64,000 bases of DNA from Pseudothermotoga sp. (GCA_025060105.1 JANXCS010000002.1:1-64000), one strand, 5' to 3'; numbered from the stretch's first letter, positions 1-10,807 are shown. Translations and numbers: made by a program. The notes: a model not told the origin generated them from the sequence alone.

Positions 1-1499
1 GTCTCTACATCAAAAGCATCCTCATCTTCAAAATTGTCTATGTTGAATAAAATCACGGTTTTTCCTTCGACTTCAACTATGAAGTTCAAACTGCATTTCA
101 CTTCATCGAGCTTTCCTACTTTTCTGAGCGTATCGATACTTTCTTCGTCTAAATGCCTTTCGTACGAAATCACATCGTTTTTCTTCCTTATGGAAGCTTT
201 CCCTCCAACCCAGGATGTGACATCTTCCACAGGAAAACTCACTTTGGAAAGTTTCTTCAGATCATACCCAACCGCAGCTACAAAGATATAACTATCGTTC
301 TTTCTCAATAGAACACTTCCACCTTGAGCTTTTGGAATCGCTTCGATCGCTTTTTCAAGTAAAAATTGATACATCTGCTCGATCTTCGCACCTTGAAGGT
401 ATTTCTCCGTGATGTCGAGTAATGCTTGCTGAGCTTTCTTCAAATGTAATTCTTTGTTGTAACTTATCTGAAGTTCTTCGAACTGTAAATTCGTGGTTCT
501 AATCATTTCAGAAAACCGCTCAACCACCAATCTGAGCTCATCGACCTCGGTTTCGATTTTTCCAAAGGTGGGATTTTTCCCAATTTGGTGTTCCTTCAAC
601 ATCATAGCTACGTTCTGAAGCGGTTCAACCACGTTCTCTTTCATCTTCTTTTGAACTTTCTTTAGAGCAAGCACGTTTGTTGCGAACAATGAGCCGAAAA
701 TACTCAAAGATATCGTTAGAGAAACTATGATCTGTCGAATCGCGCTGTATTCAAGAACTATATACGTTCTACCCACTGAAGCGATCGCAACATAACCTAC
801 CCAACCGTCCAGATGAGATAAAATCCTTTTTTCTGTTCCCAGCTGTGGCTTGAAGGTGCCTTTAATGGTTCCCCTCTTAGCCACGATCTGTCCAGACTCA
901 TCCATTATGTAACTGTTTTCAACGAGCAATCCTTCGGCCAGTCGACTCGCAACAAGATCGAGGCCAATTACCCCGATCACTTCACCATTCTCGTCCAATA
1001 CTGCTTTTGCAATCGCTATCGCTGGTTCGTTCAATATGGCATGCACGAACGGATCCACAACCACATAATGCTTGGGGTTCTCGATTGCTGCTCTGTACCA
1101 AGGTCTTTCCCTCGGATCATAAGCAGGACCATAGTCGTACGGTGGATAAGAAAACATTTTTCCATCCGCACGACCAAAAGCTGGATAAGCCACGAGAGGT
1201 GAAAGATTTTCATAGATCTGCTGGAGCAAACTCAAAGTTTCTTCTCGATCTTGAAAGGAATTCGTTTGGGTGGACACGACGTTCAAAAGTTTTCCAAAAT
1301 ACTCTACCGTGTTCGACCAGTTTCTTTCGAGTTTCGTTGCGAGTGCAAGCACTTCTTGCTGGGAAATTTTTAAAAGATAGAGGAACAAGATTGGAAAAAT
1401 CAAAGCGCAAAAGATGACACTGATCAAGATCGTTCCGCGAAAAGCTTGCTTTTGAATGAAATCTGTGAGCCTTATCTTTCCTTTTTTCTTGCTCACCAA
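1..1499 (-). CDS. Membrane sensor protein, Cache-like sensor plus GAF domain (3' end outside window)
   Basis: Reading the minus strand gives about 499 codons without a stop that run off the left edge. A transmembrane segment at about residues 19-40 is followed by an extracytoplasmic region of about 210 residues with Cache-like features (YDPRERPWY, then GVIGLDL). A second membrane helix lies at about 256-280, then a coiled-coil stretch, then a GAF-like domain from about 370 (GGSVLLRKNDSYIF). I chose the TTG at 1497-1499 because AGGGAGG lies 7 bases upstream and the frame upstream has no ATG, GTG or TTG. The output domain is lost; a GGDEF, HD-GYP or kinase module is possible but unseen. The gene follows prfB with a gap of about 130 bases, in which I found no clear terminator or promoter. 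Confidence 0.75.
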   Translation of the reverse strand, partial: MVSKKKGKIRLTDFIQKQAFRGTILISVIFCALIFPILFLYLLKISQQEVLALATKLERNWSNTVEYFGKLLNVVSTQTNSFQDREETLSLLQQIYENLSPLVAYPAFGRADGKMFSYPPYDYGPAYDPRERPWYRAAIENPKHYVVVDPFVHAILNEPAIAIAKAVLDENGEVIGVIGLDLVASRLAEGLLVENSYIMDESGQIVAKRGTIKGTFKPQLGTEKRILSHLDGWVGYVAIASVGRTYIVLEYSAIRQIIVSLTISLSIFGSLFATNVLALKKVQKKMKENVVEPLQNVAMMLKEHQIGKNPTFGKIETEVDELRLVVERFSEMIRTTNLQFEELQISYNKELHLKKAQQALLDITEKYLQGAKIEQMYQFLLEKAIEAIPKAQGGSVLLRKNDSYIFVAAVGYDLKKLSKVSFPVEDVTSWVGGKASIRKKNDVISYERHLDEESIDTLRKVGKLDEVKCSLNFIVEVEGKTVILFNIDNFEDEDAFDVE

Positions 1500-1628
1500 A
1501 TTGAATGCCTCCCTGTACAGGCTCAGCTTGGTCGTGAGTTCTTGAGCAAGTTCATTTATCTTAGTCTTATTTGTGTTGAAAAATGTGATTTTTAATAACG
1601 AATGGACGGTGATGAGAATGTGGGAAAG

Positions 1629-2726
1629 TCATCTCTTCGCAAAATACAGTAGTTCTGCTTCTATGAACGGGTCAAGATCACCATCCAGGACGGCATCCGC
1701 GTTGCTCATTTCGATGTCGGTTCTGTGGTCCTTAACCATCTTGTATGGATGGAGCACATAAGATCTTATCTGATTTCCCCAGGCGATGTCTTTCAGTTCT
1801 CCCTGTATTTCCTCGAGTTGTTCACGCCTCTTGGCGAGCTCGAGTTGGTAAAGTCTCGCCTTGAGCATCTTCAGTGCCATCGCCTTGTTCTGATGTTGTG
1901 ATCTTTCACTTTGGCAGCTCACAACGATACCTGTAGGAAGATGCGTTATCCTCACCGCGGAGTCGGTTTTGTTCACGTATTGACCACCGTGCCCCGAAGC
2001 TCTGAAAGTTTCGATCTTCAAATCCTCAGGTCTTACTTCTATCTCTATGTCATCTTCTATTTCTGGTATCACGTTCACTGAGGCAAAAGAAGTGTGACGT
2101 CTGTGAGAAGCATCGAACGGAGAAATTCTCACAAGCCTGTGAACACCTCGTTCATGTTTCAACAAGCCGTAGGCATATTCACCCTTGATGAGCACGGTTG
2201 CACTCTTCACACCGGCTTCTTCACCAGGCTGAAAGTCCAGCAATTCTACACTGAAGCCTCTCTTTTCAGCCCACCTCATGTACATCCTCAGGAGCATTTG
2301 AGCCCAATCGTGAGATTCTGTACCGCCCGCACCTGGATGCACAGACAAATAGGCATTGTTTATGTCCAGAGGATCATTCAGCACAAGTTCCAATTCCAAA
2401 CGTTTGATGTTTTTCTCCAAATCTGAAACGATTTCTTCCACATGTTGTGCTATTTCACGGTCCTCTTCCGCTAATTCCAGGCCAACTTCAACGTCCTCAA
2501 ATTGTTTCTTGATCTTTTCGAAATCAAAGAGAAGATCCTTGGCGTGTCTGATCTTCTTAGAGATCTCGGCAGCTTTCTTTGGATCCTTCCATACATCGTT
2601 GCTAGAAAGTTGTCCTTCGAGTTCTTCGAGTTCAACCCGCAATTTCTCAGGCTCTATGAGTTTCGACAAACCTTCAAACTTATCCTTCAGTTCTTCTATC
2701 TTAACTTTCGTTTCGTAGGCAATCAT
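1629..2726 (-). CDS. prfB: Peptide chain release factor 2
   Basis: Release factor 2 terminates translation at UGA and UAA by triggering peptidyl-tRNA hydrolysis in the ribosome. The protein has the RF2 specificity tripeptide SPF (in [19 protein letters not shown]) and the catalytic GGQ (in [14 protein letters not shown]). Length, about 365 residues, is normal. The ATG at 2726 is preferred over the GTG at 2735, because AGAGGTG lies 6 bases upstream of the ATG and itself contains the secA stop. The frame is continuous: the in-frame UGA frameshift used for autoregulation in many bacteria is not present. It follows secA directly and is probably co-transcribed with it. Confidence 0.95.
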   Translation of the reverse strand: MIAYETKVKIEELKDKFEGLSKLIEPEKLRVELEELEGQLSSNDVWKDPKKAAEISKKIRHAKDLLFDFEKIKKQFEDVEVGLELAEEDREIAQHVEEIVSDLEKNIKRLELELVLNDPLDINNAYLSVHPGAGGTESHDWAQMLLRMYMRWAEKRGFSVELLDFQPGEEAGVKSATVLIKGEYAYGLLKHERGVHRLVRISPFDASHRRHTSFASVNVIPEIEDDIEIEVRPEDLKIETFRASGHGGQYVNKTDSAVRITHLPTGIVVSCQSERSQHQNKAMALKMLKARLYQLELAKRREQLEEIQGELKDIAWGNQIRSYVLHPYKMVKDHRTDIEMSNADAVLDGDLDPFIEAELLYFAKR

Positions 2727-2731
2727 GTTTT

Positions 2732-5323
2732 TCACCTCTTTATCCTGAACCGTTTTATCTTCTCGCCTTTCTGCAACTTTCTTCGCTCAGCCCTGTTAAC
2801 AATGTTGAACTCTTCGTGAACAAGTTTGAGGTTCGACAGGTCTTTTTTTGCCTCACGCTGTGCCTTTTCCTCATCAACTTTCACGACTCTGAACATGAGA
2901 CCGAGTATCGTATCGATGACACGGGTCATCATCTCATCGAACATAGCGTAAGTTTCTTTTTTGAATTCGATGATCGGATCTCTTTGACCATAGGCTCTCA
3001 GATTCACAGCTTCTTTCACATGATCGACTTCTTCTAGATATTGTCTCCAGTTATCATCGACCACACGCAACACCAGGAATCTGAGAAATTTGTCGTACTC
3101 TTCTCCTATTTCTTCCCTCTTTGCTAGGTACGCTTTCTTCAACTGTTCTATCAGATAGCTCTTCAGTTTCTCGGAAGTGTCGAATCTGGTCCCGTCGAGA
3201 TTGATTATACCCTTTGGAAGAATGAATAATGAATTCTTCAAGCCATCCAGATCCCATTCCTTGCCGTTGCAAAAACTTTCTATCCTCTTGTTCACGAATT
3301 CCTCTATGAATTTGTACAAATGTTCCTCTATGCTTTTTCCTTCTAAAATCCAATCCCTTAGGGAGTAAACATAATTTCTCTGCGCGTCGAGCACTGTGTC
3401 CATTTCCATGAGATGTTTTCTGATGGAAAAGTTGACCCCTTCAACTTTCTTTTGAACTGTTTCAATGAGCTTGGTGAGCAAGGGATGTTCTATGGGCTCA
3501 TTAGGTTTTATTTTGAGCAAGTTCATAACCTTTTCGAGTTGCTCGGCACCAAAAATCCTTAAAAGATCGTCCTCCAAAGATAGATAGAACCTTGACTCAC
3601 CGGGGTCACCCTGCCTGCCAGACCTACCTCTGAGCTGATTATCGATGCGCCTGCTTTCGTGCCTTTCGGTACCAATGACATACAAACCGCCGAGCTCTGC
3701 CACTCCTTCTGCCAGTTTTATGTCTGTACCACGTCCAGCCATGTTCGTTGCTATGGTGATAGCTCCTTTTTCACCAGCTTTAGCAATGATCTCTGCTTCT
3801 TTTTCGTGATACTTGGCATTCAACACCTGATGTGGTATCCCAAGTTTTTTGAGCATGCCACTCAAAAGTTCACTCTTTTCGATGGACGTGGTACCAACTA
3901 AGACTGGCTGGCCTTTCTTATAGCGTTCGACGATGTCTTTGACTATCGCCGCATACTTCTCTGCCTGGGTCCTATAGATCACATCGTCATGATCAACCCT
4001 TATCATTGGTTTATGGGTGGGTATAACCACGACCTCCATACCGTAAATCTGCTTGAATTCGTCTTCCTCCGTTTTGGCAGTTCCTGTCATGCCTGCCAAC
4101 TTTTCATACATTCTGAAATAGTTCTGGAACGTGATAGTCGCGTAAGTGATCGATTCCTCTTTTATAGGCACACCTTCCTTGGCTTCGATCGCTTGATGTA
4201 AGCCTCCGCTGTAACGCCTTCCAAAGAGTAGTCTGCCAGTGAATTCGTCGACTATGATCACCTCACCGTTCATGACCACGTAGTCAACATCTTTCTTGTA
4301 CAGATGAAGTGCTTTCAGCGCGTTCAAAAGATAGTACAATTGGTTAACGTTGGTCGGATTGTAAAGATTCTCAACACCTATGAGTTTCTCCGCTTTTGAA
4401 ATGCCTTGCTCGGTTAAGACAACCGTTCTGGCTTTCTCGTCGATTGTGAAATCTTCGTCTTTAACGAATCTTTTCGCCAAGGAAGCGAATTGTTTGTAAA
4501 CAGAAGCACCGATTTTGGAGGGACCGGATATGATCAGAGGCGTTCTAGCTTCGTCTATCAATATGCTGTCAACCTCATCTACGATGGCGTAGTAGTGACC
4601 TTTTTGTACCTTATCGTTCAGATCGTACACGAGATTGTCCCTCAAGTAATCGAAACCGAACTCGTTGTTCGTACCATAAGTGATATCGCACTCGTAAGCC
4701 TGCTTCCTCGTGATCTCAATCAGTTGAACCTCAAAGGCTTGTACGGCATGAGGATTTTTCATCGAATCTTTTAAAAATTCACCATCGTAACCCTCAGGCC
4801 AAACGGACAGATTGTGATCGATCGCATATCCAAACATATCTTGATTTTTCCACACAACCTCGTAAGATTTTCCAAGCTGATTTATCACACCGACCCTTAA
4901 ACCAAGGGAAAGGTACATTGGACCCATCCAGAGCGCATCTCGTCGAGCCAGATAATCGTTGACCGTGACCAAATGAACGTTTTTTCCGCTGAGTGCATTG
5001 AAATAGAGGGGCATCGTAGCAACAAGTGTCTTCCCTTCTCCAGTTTTCATCTCTGCAACCTTTCCCTCATGGAGTACAAAAGCGCCAACTATCTGCTCAT
5101 CGAACGGATATAAACCCAAGACCCTTTTAGAAATGACCCTCGCGAGCGCAAAAGCATCGTATATATAAGATTCATCATAACCGCTTTTCTTCATCTGAAT
5201 AGCTAGTTCGTAGAGCTCCTTGTTCGTCGCTCTGTGCAGAGGTTTTTCTTTCTGCTTCACTTTCTCTGTCATTTTGAAATAGCGTTTGAGCAACATTTTG
5301 TTCCTATCGATGAAGGGAAACAT
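2732..5323 (-). CDS. secA: Preprotein translocase ATPase SecA
   Basis: SecA is the motor that drives unfolded preproteins through SecYEG. Visible motifs are Walker A (MKTGEGKTL), the DEAD-type box [16 protein letters not shown], and the helicase-type motif [10 protein letters not shown] followed by [17 protein letters not shown]. The length of about 863 residues is normal. The C-terminus ends in a basic tail ([12 protein letters not shown]) and lacks the cysteine-rich zinc-binding/SecB-binding motif. Start: ATG 5323 gives the usual N-terminus ([17 protein letters not shown]) but sits 10 bases from GGAGG; the GTG at 5329, 4 bases from GGAGG, is an alternative that overlaps the upstream stop (GTGA). 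Translationally coupled to the exported-protein gene upstream. Confidence 0.96.
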   Translation of the reverse strand: MFPFIDRNKMLLKRYFKMTEKVKQKEKPLHRATNKELYELAIQMKKSGYDESYIYDAFALARVISKRVLGLYPFDEQIVGAFVLHEGKVAEMKTGEGKTLVATMPLYFNALSGKNVHLVTVNDYLARRDALWMGPMYLSLGLRVGVINQLGKSYEVVWKNQDMFGYAIDHNLSVWPEGYDGEFLKDSMKNPHAVQAFEVQLIEITRKQAYECDITYGTNNEFGFDYLRDNLVYDLNDKVQKGHYYAIVDEVDSILIDEARTPLIISGPSKIGASVYKQFASLAKRFVKDEDFTIDEKARTVVLTEQGISKAEKLIGVENLYNPTNVNQLYYLLNALKALHLYKKDVDYVVMNGEVIIVDEFTGRLLFGRRYSGGLHQAIEAKEGVPIKEESITYATITFQNYFRMYEKLAGMTGTAKTEEDEFKQIYGMEVVVIPTHKPMIRVDHDDVIYRTQAEKYAAIVKDIVERYKKGQPVLVGTTSIEKSELLSGMLKKLGIPHQVLNAKYHEKEAEIIAKAGEKGAITIATNMAGRGTDIKLAEGVAELGGLYVIGTERHESRRIDNQLRGRSGRQGDPGESRFYLSLEDDLLRIFGAEQLEKVMNLLKIKPNEPIEHPLLTKLIETVQKKVEGVNFSIRKHLMEMDTVLDAQRNYVYSLRDWILEGKSIEEHLYKFIEEFVNKRIESFCNGKEWDLDGLKNSLFILPKGIINLDGTRFDTSEKLKSYLIEQLKKAYLAKREEIGEEYDKFLRFLVLRVVDDNWRQYLEEVDHVKEAVNLRAYGQRDPIIEFKKETYAMFDEMMTRVIDTILGLMFRVVKVDEEKAQREAKKDLSNLKLVHEEFNIVNRAERRKLQKGEKIKRFRIKR

Positions 5324-5325
5324 CT

Positions 5326-6720
5326 TCACATAACCTCCATTCTGTAGATCAAGCACTGACCGTCAAACTGTTGGGTCAGAAAGAACTTACCGGTTGCGTT
5401 CACTCCTAGCAAGAGTTTTAACAGTGAGCCAACGTCGATGTAAAGTCTGAGTATGTCTTGATTCGAATAATTGCGTGCGATGTATTGATATGCTACATCG
5501 TCTCTCAAACGCTTCCTGTTTGCGAGACGTTCGTATTCGTCTTTGGTCAAGTTTGTCATGATGAAGCGCTTTTCCGACGGAAAGAAACTTATGAAACCGT
5601 TGAGTATGGGTAATCTCATTTCATTTCCAAATGATCTTGCGCCATACTTGATCAAAAATCCGGGATCAATCTCTTTCGAAAGCTCAAAAACTGCAGCCAA
5701 GCGAATTTGCTCACCGAACAGATCACCCGTCATGTACACACGTCCTGTGCTGAATTTCAAGATATATGAGACAATATCATAAATCTTTTTCAATTCATCC
5801 TGCGCACCCTGAAACCACTGTGAAAGTGATTCAGCAAGATCCATCGGTCCTGCCGCGGTCGCAGAGAAAGCAAAGTTACCGATGAAGGGCATACCAAGCA
5901 TGACCGTACTCGATGAAACGTACCTTTCCATACCTTTACTCGAGCTGAGTTGTTGGCGAACTTCTATTTTCAGAGATTCACCGACGGGAATGCCGATGAC
6001 AGTGACATAATCTGTTTCTGCATTGTTACTCGACACGAATGGCCCTTTTATACGGAACGAATCTTTCCTGAAAAAACCGTAGAGCCACGCAGATTGATTC
6101 AACAATTCCCTTACGGCTATCTCTTCACTTTTCAACTGCATTGGGGCAAGATCGTAAGCATCCACGGCCTTCATCAAAGCAGTTCTACTCCCAGAAATTA
6201 CTAAATAACCCTCGTGCACCGCAGCAAAAATTGCAACATCTGTATCGTGTAACGTCCAAACTCTATCGCTCTTCGTCAACTTCAAATCCATCAGCCTAGC
6301 CATGAGACGGAGTAATTGCTCTGGTTTCGACGATTTGAGAACTACAATGGAATTGCTACCGATGTTCCTGAGCACCTGAAAGTAGTAGTTCAAATCCAGC
6401 GAAAAGAACTGATCAAGGGTGAACTCGGTACCCTTCGATGCGAAAAGTATGTCACCTTCTAAAGCCTCGTAAACTGTGTTCATCGAGATACCCATGCTGT
6501 TACACGTGTTCTCAAGGAGCGATATGAAGACATTTTCAAGGGCTATTTTGTCTCCTTTCAGGATGAATCGAAACAGAGGCACATTGCTCAGCCTGTTGTA
6601 ATAAAGGGAATTTCCTTTCAAAAGTACAAAAAAGTCGTAATCTTTTGGGACGAAAGATGTCACATCCGCAAGCAAAGCAACACACAAAAGAGCGAACAAA
6701 ATCAATGAAAATCGTTTCAT
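5326..6720 (-). CDS. Exported protein of unknown function
   Basis: A 464-residue protein with a clear signal peptide ([20 protein letters not shown]) and no further obvious membrane helix, so probably secreted or periplasmic. The rest is mixed alpha/beta with sentences of the type [18 protein letters not shown], loosely reminiscent of the exported DUF3352-type proteins, but I cannot assign a family with confidence. Its ATG overlaps the tlyA stop (ATGA) and its own stop overlaps a possible secA start, so it sits inside a tlyA-secA translation-coupled chain. The secA neighbourhood does not by itself show a role in secretion. Confidence 0.8.
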   Translation of the reverse strand: MKRFSLILFALLCVALLADVTSFVPKDYDFFVLLKGNSLYYNRLSNVPLFRFILKGDKIALENVFISLLENTCNSMGISMNTVYEALEGDILFASKGTEFTLDQFFSLDLNYYFQVLRNIGSNSIVVLKSSKPEQLLRLMARLMDLKLTKSDRVWTLHDTDVAIFAAVHEGYLVISGSRTALMKAVDAYDLAPMQLKSEEIAVRELLNQSAWLYGFFRKDSFRIKGPFVSSNNAETDYVTVIGIPVGESLKIEVRQQLSSSKGMERYVSSSTVMLGMPFIGNFAFSATAAGPMDLAESLSQWFQGAQDELKKIYDIVSYILKFSTGRVYMTGDLFGEQIRLAAVFELSKEIDPGFLIKYGARSFGNEMRLPILNGFISFFPSEKRFIMTNLTKDEYERLANRKRLRDDVAYQYIARNYSNQDILRLYIDVGSLLKLLLGVNATGKFFLTQQFDGQCLIYRMEVM

Positions 6721-7523
6721 GTTTTACCCCTGCCCCGAAATCTGTTCCAAAAAGCTTCCACAATTTTTGAGACTGCCTCCATGCTGAATTCGTTCGCGCC
6801 TTTTCTTTTCAGATGGATAAAATATTCAAGTTGGCCGTCTCTCCCTGGCACATCACATCCGATCAAACTTACAGGGTACAAACGGTTTTCCTGCGCACAT
6901 TTGAAGACCTCCATCAAGGTTTGAACATGAGCGGATACAGATTGTTTCAAACTTCTTCCAAGTTCGTACTGTGGTTTGAATAAAACTATAGCTTCACCAT
7001 CTTCCTTGAGGATTCTATCTATGGCTGGGAGTATCAATTTCAGCGAGATGAAAGAAACATCACACAGAACGATATCAACCTTTTCACCAAGCACTTCCGG
7101 TGTCAGATACCTTGCGTTGAACTTCTCAATCGAAAATACTCTCGGATCTCTTTTCAAAGATTCATCGAGCTGGTTCTCGCCCACGTCTACCGCAAAAACC
7201 TTCGAAGCACCTTTCAGCAGAGCGAAGTGTGTGAACCCACCAGTGGATGCACCTATATCACACACAACTTTTCCAGAAAAGTCAACTCCGAGGGTCTGCC
7301 AAGCACTTTCAAGCTTTTCTCCACCCCTACTGACGTACACTCGCTCGTGCAAAATTGAGATTTGGACATTCTCCTCAACGAGTTTACCTGGTTTGGTACA
7401 GATCGAACCATTGACCAGAATGCGACCGAGTTTTATGAGATCGGCCGCTTGGGATCTACTCTTCACAAAGCCCTTTCTGAGCAGAAGCACATCTAGCCTC
7501 AACGTCTTTCTACCACCCAGCAT
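6717..7523 (-). CDS. tlyA: TlyA family rRNA methyltransferase
   Basis: TlyA-family proteins 2'-O-methylate ribosomal RNA; the family was first described as a hemolysin. An N-terminal S4 RNA-binding domain (LDVLLLRKGFVKSRSQA, about residues 9-60) is followed by an FtsJ/RrmJ-like SAM-dependent methyltransferase fold with CDIGASTGGFTHFAL as the SAM motif, VFAVDVGENQLD, and CDVSFISLKLILPA. Length of 268 residues matches the family. The ATG at 7523 overlaps the upstream gene by 25 bases; the TTG at 7502, overlapping the upstream stop as TTGA, is an alternative that would remove seven residues before the S4 domain. Confidence 0.92.
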   Translation of the reverse strand: MLGGRKTLRLDVLLLRKGFVKSRSQAADLIKLGRILVNGSICTKPGKLVEENVQISILHERVYVSRGGEKLESAWQTLGVDFSGKVVCDIGASTGGFTHFALLKGASKVFAVDVGENQLDESLKRDPRVFSIEKFNARYLTPEVLGEKVDIVLCDVSFISLKLILPAIDRILKEDGEAIVLFKPQYELGRSLKQSVSAHVQTLMEVFKCAQENRLYPVSLIGCDVPGRDGQLEYFIHLKRKGANEFSMEAVSKIVEAFWNRFRGRGKT

Positions 7524-8806
7524 CCAGATTCTCCGACTAAAACGACGCCCCAGTCAAAAAAGCGAACGACACTGATACCATCGAATCGGAAAATTTGGTC
7601 TGCATACACCGTGGCTTTTGAACCCTCAAGCAAAACACTCATGTCTGCACTTCTTATGAATCTTCCTTTTTTCTCTATCAATGCAATTATACCCTCCTGA
7701 GAGACACCGAAGTCTTGACAATACCTCTCTTGTATTGGTTCTCCCTTTTCATTGAGTTGAAGTAACTTCTCACCGGAGGCAACGTAAACCTCACCTTTAT
7801 GTACGGCCAATCCCCATGCACCCGGTACAAGCTTTTCCCAAATCAAACGTCTACTTTTCAGATCGAACGATCTCACATAACCAGCTATGTCTAGCACGTA
7901 CAATCTCTGCTCAATACATACCCATTCGATTATTGGACCACTCACACGCATGAACCAGGAAAGATCCAAAGGTGCGATCATGCCACAAGAAAGCACCAAG
8001 AGATCTTTGCTGCGACCCACAACAGTCGTTTGAAAGCTAGAACCTTCTGATTTAACCATCACGCGCCAAGGTATGATCCTATCATCCACCACGTCGAACG
8101 GTTCTTGAGCCACTATGCTCTTGCCATCTGGAAAGGTGAGCGATCCATCTCTGTAGATGACATAACCTTTAGAGGTTTTGTACACCATCTTGGCACCTTC
8201 GAAGAACGATGTTTTTGCCAGAGTGGTATCTTCATCTATGTAGATCACCTTACCGAAGAGATTGTAGAAACCTTCTGAAAGCAATTTTCGTTCACCATTC
8301 ACGGTGAGTGAAACGATCTTTTCAGGCACCTTGATCTCAACAGGTTTGGTCTGTCCGATTCGCTTCTCAAAGATGATACGGTCCGCCACGAGCACACTGT
8401 AACCTGCTTCTGGGAACTCAATGAAACTGAACAGCTCTCTGAGCTTCTCGACAAGTTTCGCTGAGAAATCTTCTTCTTTCCACAGTTCGTCAGAATTATC
8501 CCACTGCCAATCCCGATAAATCAATTTCGTATAGATCAGACCAGATTGCTTTCTAACTTTTGTATAAAGAACATCAGCTATACCTACGAGTACGCCCACA
8601 CTGTTTAAACAAGATTCAACAACGCCTTTCAGTTCGCTCGGCCCATCGTATGCGAGCGTGACCAGTGGAAGCTGCATCCACTTTTTAATCAAGAGAATAT
8701 CATCAGAAGCAGGTTCAGTTTCACCAATGTAATAGAGCACGCCATTTTGCTGAACGATGTTCAGTTTCCTACCAAACAAGTCTAATTTTCCAACCTCGAA
8801 GGCCAT
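7499..8806 (-). CDS. Beta-propeller-like protein of unknown function
   Basis: About 435 residues starting at ATG 8806, which overlaps the truA stop by one base (TGATG) and has GGAG just upstream. The longer open frame to 8911 only duplicates truA sequence. No signal peptide is visible ([16 protein letters not shown]). The C-terminal half has PQQ/WD-like repeat phrases (RLYVLDIAGYVRSFDL, GEVYVASGEKLLQLNEKG, VVLVGESGCWVVERR) that suggest a beta-propeller. The N-terminal half is less regular. No enzyme motif recognised. It lies in a truA-tlyA-secA gene chain. Confidence 0.78.
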   Translation of the reverse strand: MAFEVGKLDLFGRKLNIVQQNGVLYYIGETEPASDDILLIKKWMQLPLVTLAYDGPSELKGVVESCLNSVGVLVGIADVLYTKVRKQSGLIYTKLIYRDWQWDNSDELWKEEDFSAKLVEKLRELFSFIEFPEAGYSVLVADRIIFEKRIGQTKPVEIKVPEKIVSLTVNGERKLLSEGFYNLFGKVIYIDEDTTLAKTSFFEGAKMVYKTSKGYVIYRDGSLTFPDGKSIVAQEPFDVVDDRIIPWRVMVKSEGSSFQTTVVGRSKDLLVLSCGMIAPLDLSWFMRVSGPIIEWVCIEQRLYVLDIAGYVRSFDLKSRRLIWEKLVPGAWGLAVHKGEVYVASGEKLLQLNEKGEPIQERYCQDFGVSQEGIIALIEKKGRFIRSADMSVLLEGSKATVYADQIFRFDGISVVRFFDWGVVLVGESGCWVVERR

Positions 8807-9540
8807 CAAAACTCCACAGAGTAGAAGTATAACCCATGTGCAGGTGCCGTAGCTGGAGCTACCGATCTGCTCTTCGCCTCGAGTATCTCTTTTATTTTCT
8901 CTGGTTCCCATTGCCCAGTCCCCACTTTCACGAGTGCTCCAACGATATTTCTGACCATCCTACGCGCGAAAGATCTACCTTCAATGCGTATCAAGATCAG
9001 TCTTTTCCTCAATCGTAAAATCCGGATTCGGTAAATGGTCCTCACCGTGCTCTCATCGTCTTCAACTTTTATAAAGCTTTTGAAATCATGCTCTCCTTCC
9101 AAATAGCTTGCGGCTGCACGCATCTTTTGCACATCAAGATTGTAAGGGAACCACCACGCATAATGCCTGATGAACAGATTCGGTTCTGGAGCGTTGTAGA
9201 TGAAGTAATGATAGACTCGTCTTTTGGCCTCGAAACGTGGATGAAAGTTCCTATCGACTTCGATTACCTTTCTGACGTACACATCGTCTGGCAAATTGGC
9301 GTTCAATGCGTTTTTCATACTGATTTCGTCTATATCTATGGGACTGTCAAAAACCACAACTTGACCAAGTGCATGCACACCCGTATCGGTTCTGCCAGAA
9401 ACCAGTACGTTCACTTTGGTTTTGAATATCCTCTCGAGCGCGTTCTCAATGACCCCTTGAACGGTTCTCACACTCGGTTGAGTTTGAAAGCCAAAAAAGT
9501 TTGTACCGTCGTACGCTATCACAGCCATGAATCTCTTCAT
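8806..9540 (-). CDS. truA: tRNA pseudouridine synthase A
   Basis: TruA converts uridines 38-40 in the tRNA anticodon arm to pseudouridine. The catalytic aspartate is in [14 protein letters not shown]; other family motifs are [13 protein letters not shown] at the N-terminus, [16 protein letters not shown], and [14 protein letters not shown]. The ATG at 9540 is chosen because GAAGGAGG lies 9 bases upstream; an in-frame codon at 9567 would precede this ribosome binding site. Length of 244 residues is typical. The gene begins 28 bases after the 3' end of the RNase P RNA on the same strand. Confidence 0.95.
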   Translation of the reverse strand: MKRFMAVIAYDGTNFFGFQTQPSVRTVQGVIENALERIFKTKVNVLVSGRTDTGVHALGQVVVFDSPIDIDEISMKNALNANLPDDVYVRKVIEVDRNFHPRFEAKRRVYHYFIYNAPEPNLFIRHYAWWFPYNLDVQKMRAAASYLEGEHDFKSFIKVEDDESTVRTIYRIRILRLRKRLILIRIEGRSFARRMVRNIVGALVKVGTGQWEPEKIKEILEAKSRSVAPATAPAHGLYFYSVEF

Positions 9541-9567
9541 GGACGCTTTCCTCCTTCTAAAACTCAC

Positions 9568-9895
9568 GGAGAGGGACTGTAAGCCGGATTCTGTCGAGGG
9601 TGGTCATCTATCTAGGGGGAGCATTTCTGCCCCCCTCAAGCGGCCTACCCGGGGTTATGGGCGGGCCACCCACCCCTGCTTGGCCTTGCTCCAGGTGGGG
9701 GTTACCGAACCACTGGGTCACCCCAGTGTTGGTGAGCTCTTACCTCACCTTTTCACCCTTGCCCTGCTCGGGCGGTTTGAAGTTTCTGTGGCCCTTTCCG
9801 AGGATCGCTCCTCCTGGGTGTTACCCAGCACCCTGCCCTACGGAGTCCGGACTTTCCTCAAGCCTCAAAAGGCTCGCGACCACCCGTCCCTCTCC
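9568..9895 (-). ncRNA. rnpB: RNase P RNA (type A)
   Basis: The catalytic RNA of RNase P, which removes 5' leaders from tRNA precursors. Read on the minus strand, it starts GGAGAGGGACGGGTGGTCGC, contains the conserved GAGGAAAGTCCGGACT (P4/CR-I region) and ends with CAGAATCCGGCTTAC followed by a segment complementary to the 5' end (CCCTCTCC), forming the P1 helix that defines the boundaries. Length about 328 nucleotides, GC-rich as expected in a thermophile. The 5' end lies only about 4 bases beyond the fmt stop codon, so the RNA is either processed from an fmt transcript or made from a promoter inside fmt. Open frames over this segment are spurious. Confidence 0.97.
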
Positions 9896-9899
9896 GCGA

Positions 9900-10802
9900 T
9901 CAGAGATGAAATCTATCGTTGATTTTTAGCAGTCTCCCATTGAAAGCTTCGCTGAACTTCATCTTCCTCTTGCCTGGAAATTGAATGTGAGAAACCAGCA
10001 CAAGACCAGAAGAAGTCGTTACGAGAGCCCCATCATGATTGATATGAGCGATGACGCCTGGCTCGTCAGTTTCACATCGTTCAATCGACTTTGCCCCGAA
10101 AATTTTAACATACACTCCGTTGAGTACCGCCCTGGCACCAGGCTTCGAATCGTACGCTCTTATTTTATCCTTCACTTTTTCAACCGGCCGTGAAAAATCA
10201 ACGAGCAAGTCTTTCTCCTCGATCTTAGGCGCGTAGCTGGCCCGTGATTCATCTTGGGGAGTTAACGGGTGAGAAAAAGGGTCTTTGAGAAAATCGATCA
10301 ACATTTTGCAACCTAGTTCAACGAGCTTGGCCTCAACTTCATCGAAAGTTTCAAACTCTCCTATTTTTAAACTTTCTTGCATCGCTATTGGGCCAGCGTC
10401 GAGCTGTTCGGTGAGTTTGAAAATAGTCACACCAGTGATCTTCTCACCATTTTCGATGGCACGTTGAATCGGTGCAGCTCCTCTGTATTCAGGAAGCAAT
10501 GATGGATGAACATTGTAAAAAGGTAACATATCGAGATAATGCTTCGATATGATACGACCATAGGCCACGACAATACAAATGTCCGGTTTCAACATCTCAA
10601 ATGGCACGAGTTTGAGCTGTTCGTAGACTGGTATGGCTGCTTTTTTTGCAAGTAATTTAACGGGGCTCGGCGTGGGTTTCAAGCCCCTACCTGCTGGTTT
10701 ATCTGGCTGTGTGACCACCGCAACAACATTCACATAATTTTCTAGCAACGCTTTCAGATGCTCCGCCGCAAAGTTTGGTGTTCCAAGGAAAAGTACTTTC
10801 AT
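9900..10802 (-). CDS. fmt: Methionyl-tRNA formyltransferase
   Basis: Transfers a formyl group from 10-formyltetrahydrofolate to initiator Met-tRNA. Visible are the N-terminal VLFLGTPNFAAEHL, the active-site region NVHPSLLPEYRGAAPIQ, and GVTIFKLTEQLDAGP. Length of about 300 residues is normal, with the C-terminal tRNA-binding domain present. Start at ATG 10802: AGGTG (containing the def stop) lies 6 bases upstream, the same arrangement as at prfB. It forms a translation-coupled pair with def, which later removes the formyl group. Confidence 0.96.
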   Translation of the reverse strand: MKVLFLGTPNFAAEHLKALLENYVNVVAVVTQPDKPAGRGLKPTPSPVKLLAKKAAIPVYEQLKLVPFEMLKPDICIVVAYGRIISKHYLDMLPFYNVHPSLLPEYRGAAPIQRAIENGEKITGVTIFKLTEQLDAGPIAMQESLKIGEFETFDEVEAKLVELGCKMLIDFLKDPFSHPLTPQDESRASYAPKIEEKDLLVDFSRPVEKVKDKIRAYDSKPGARAVLNGVYVKIFGAKSIERCETDEPGVIAHINHDGALVTTSSGLVLVSHIQFPGKRKMKFSEAFNGRLLKINDRFHL

Positions 10803-10807
10803 CTTTT

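Noticed and set aside
1500-1628. Terminator or sigma-28 promoter between prfB and the sensor gene
   Set aside because: No stable hairpin with a U-run and no box pair at correct spacing was found.
8807-8911. Longer N-terminus with a hydrophobic segment for the beta-propeller-like protein
   Set aside because: It reads truA codons in another frame; the ATG at 8806 with TGATG overlap is the better start, so the apparent membrane segment is not real.
9527-9929. Two overlapping plus-strand open frames of 131 and 109 codons
   Set aside because: They lie over the RNase P RNA gene on the other strand; the GC-rich structured RNA creates them by chance.
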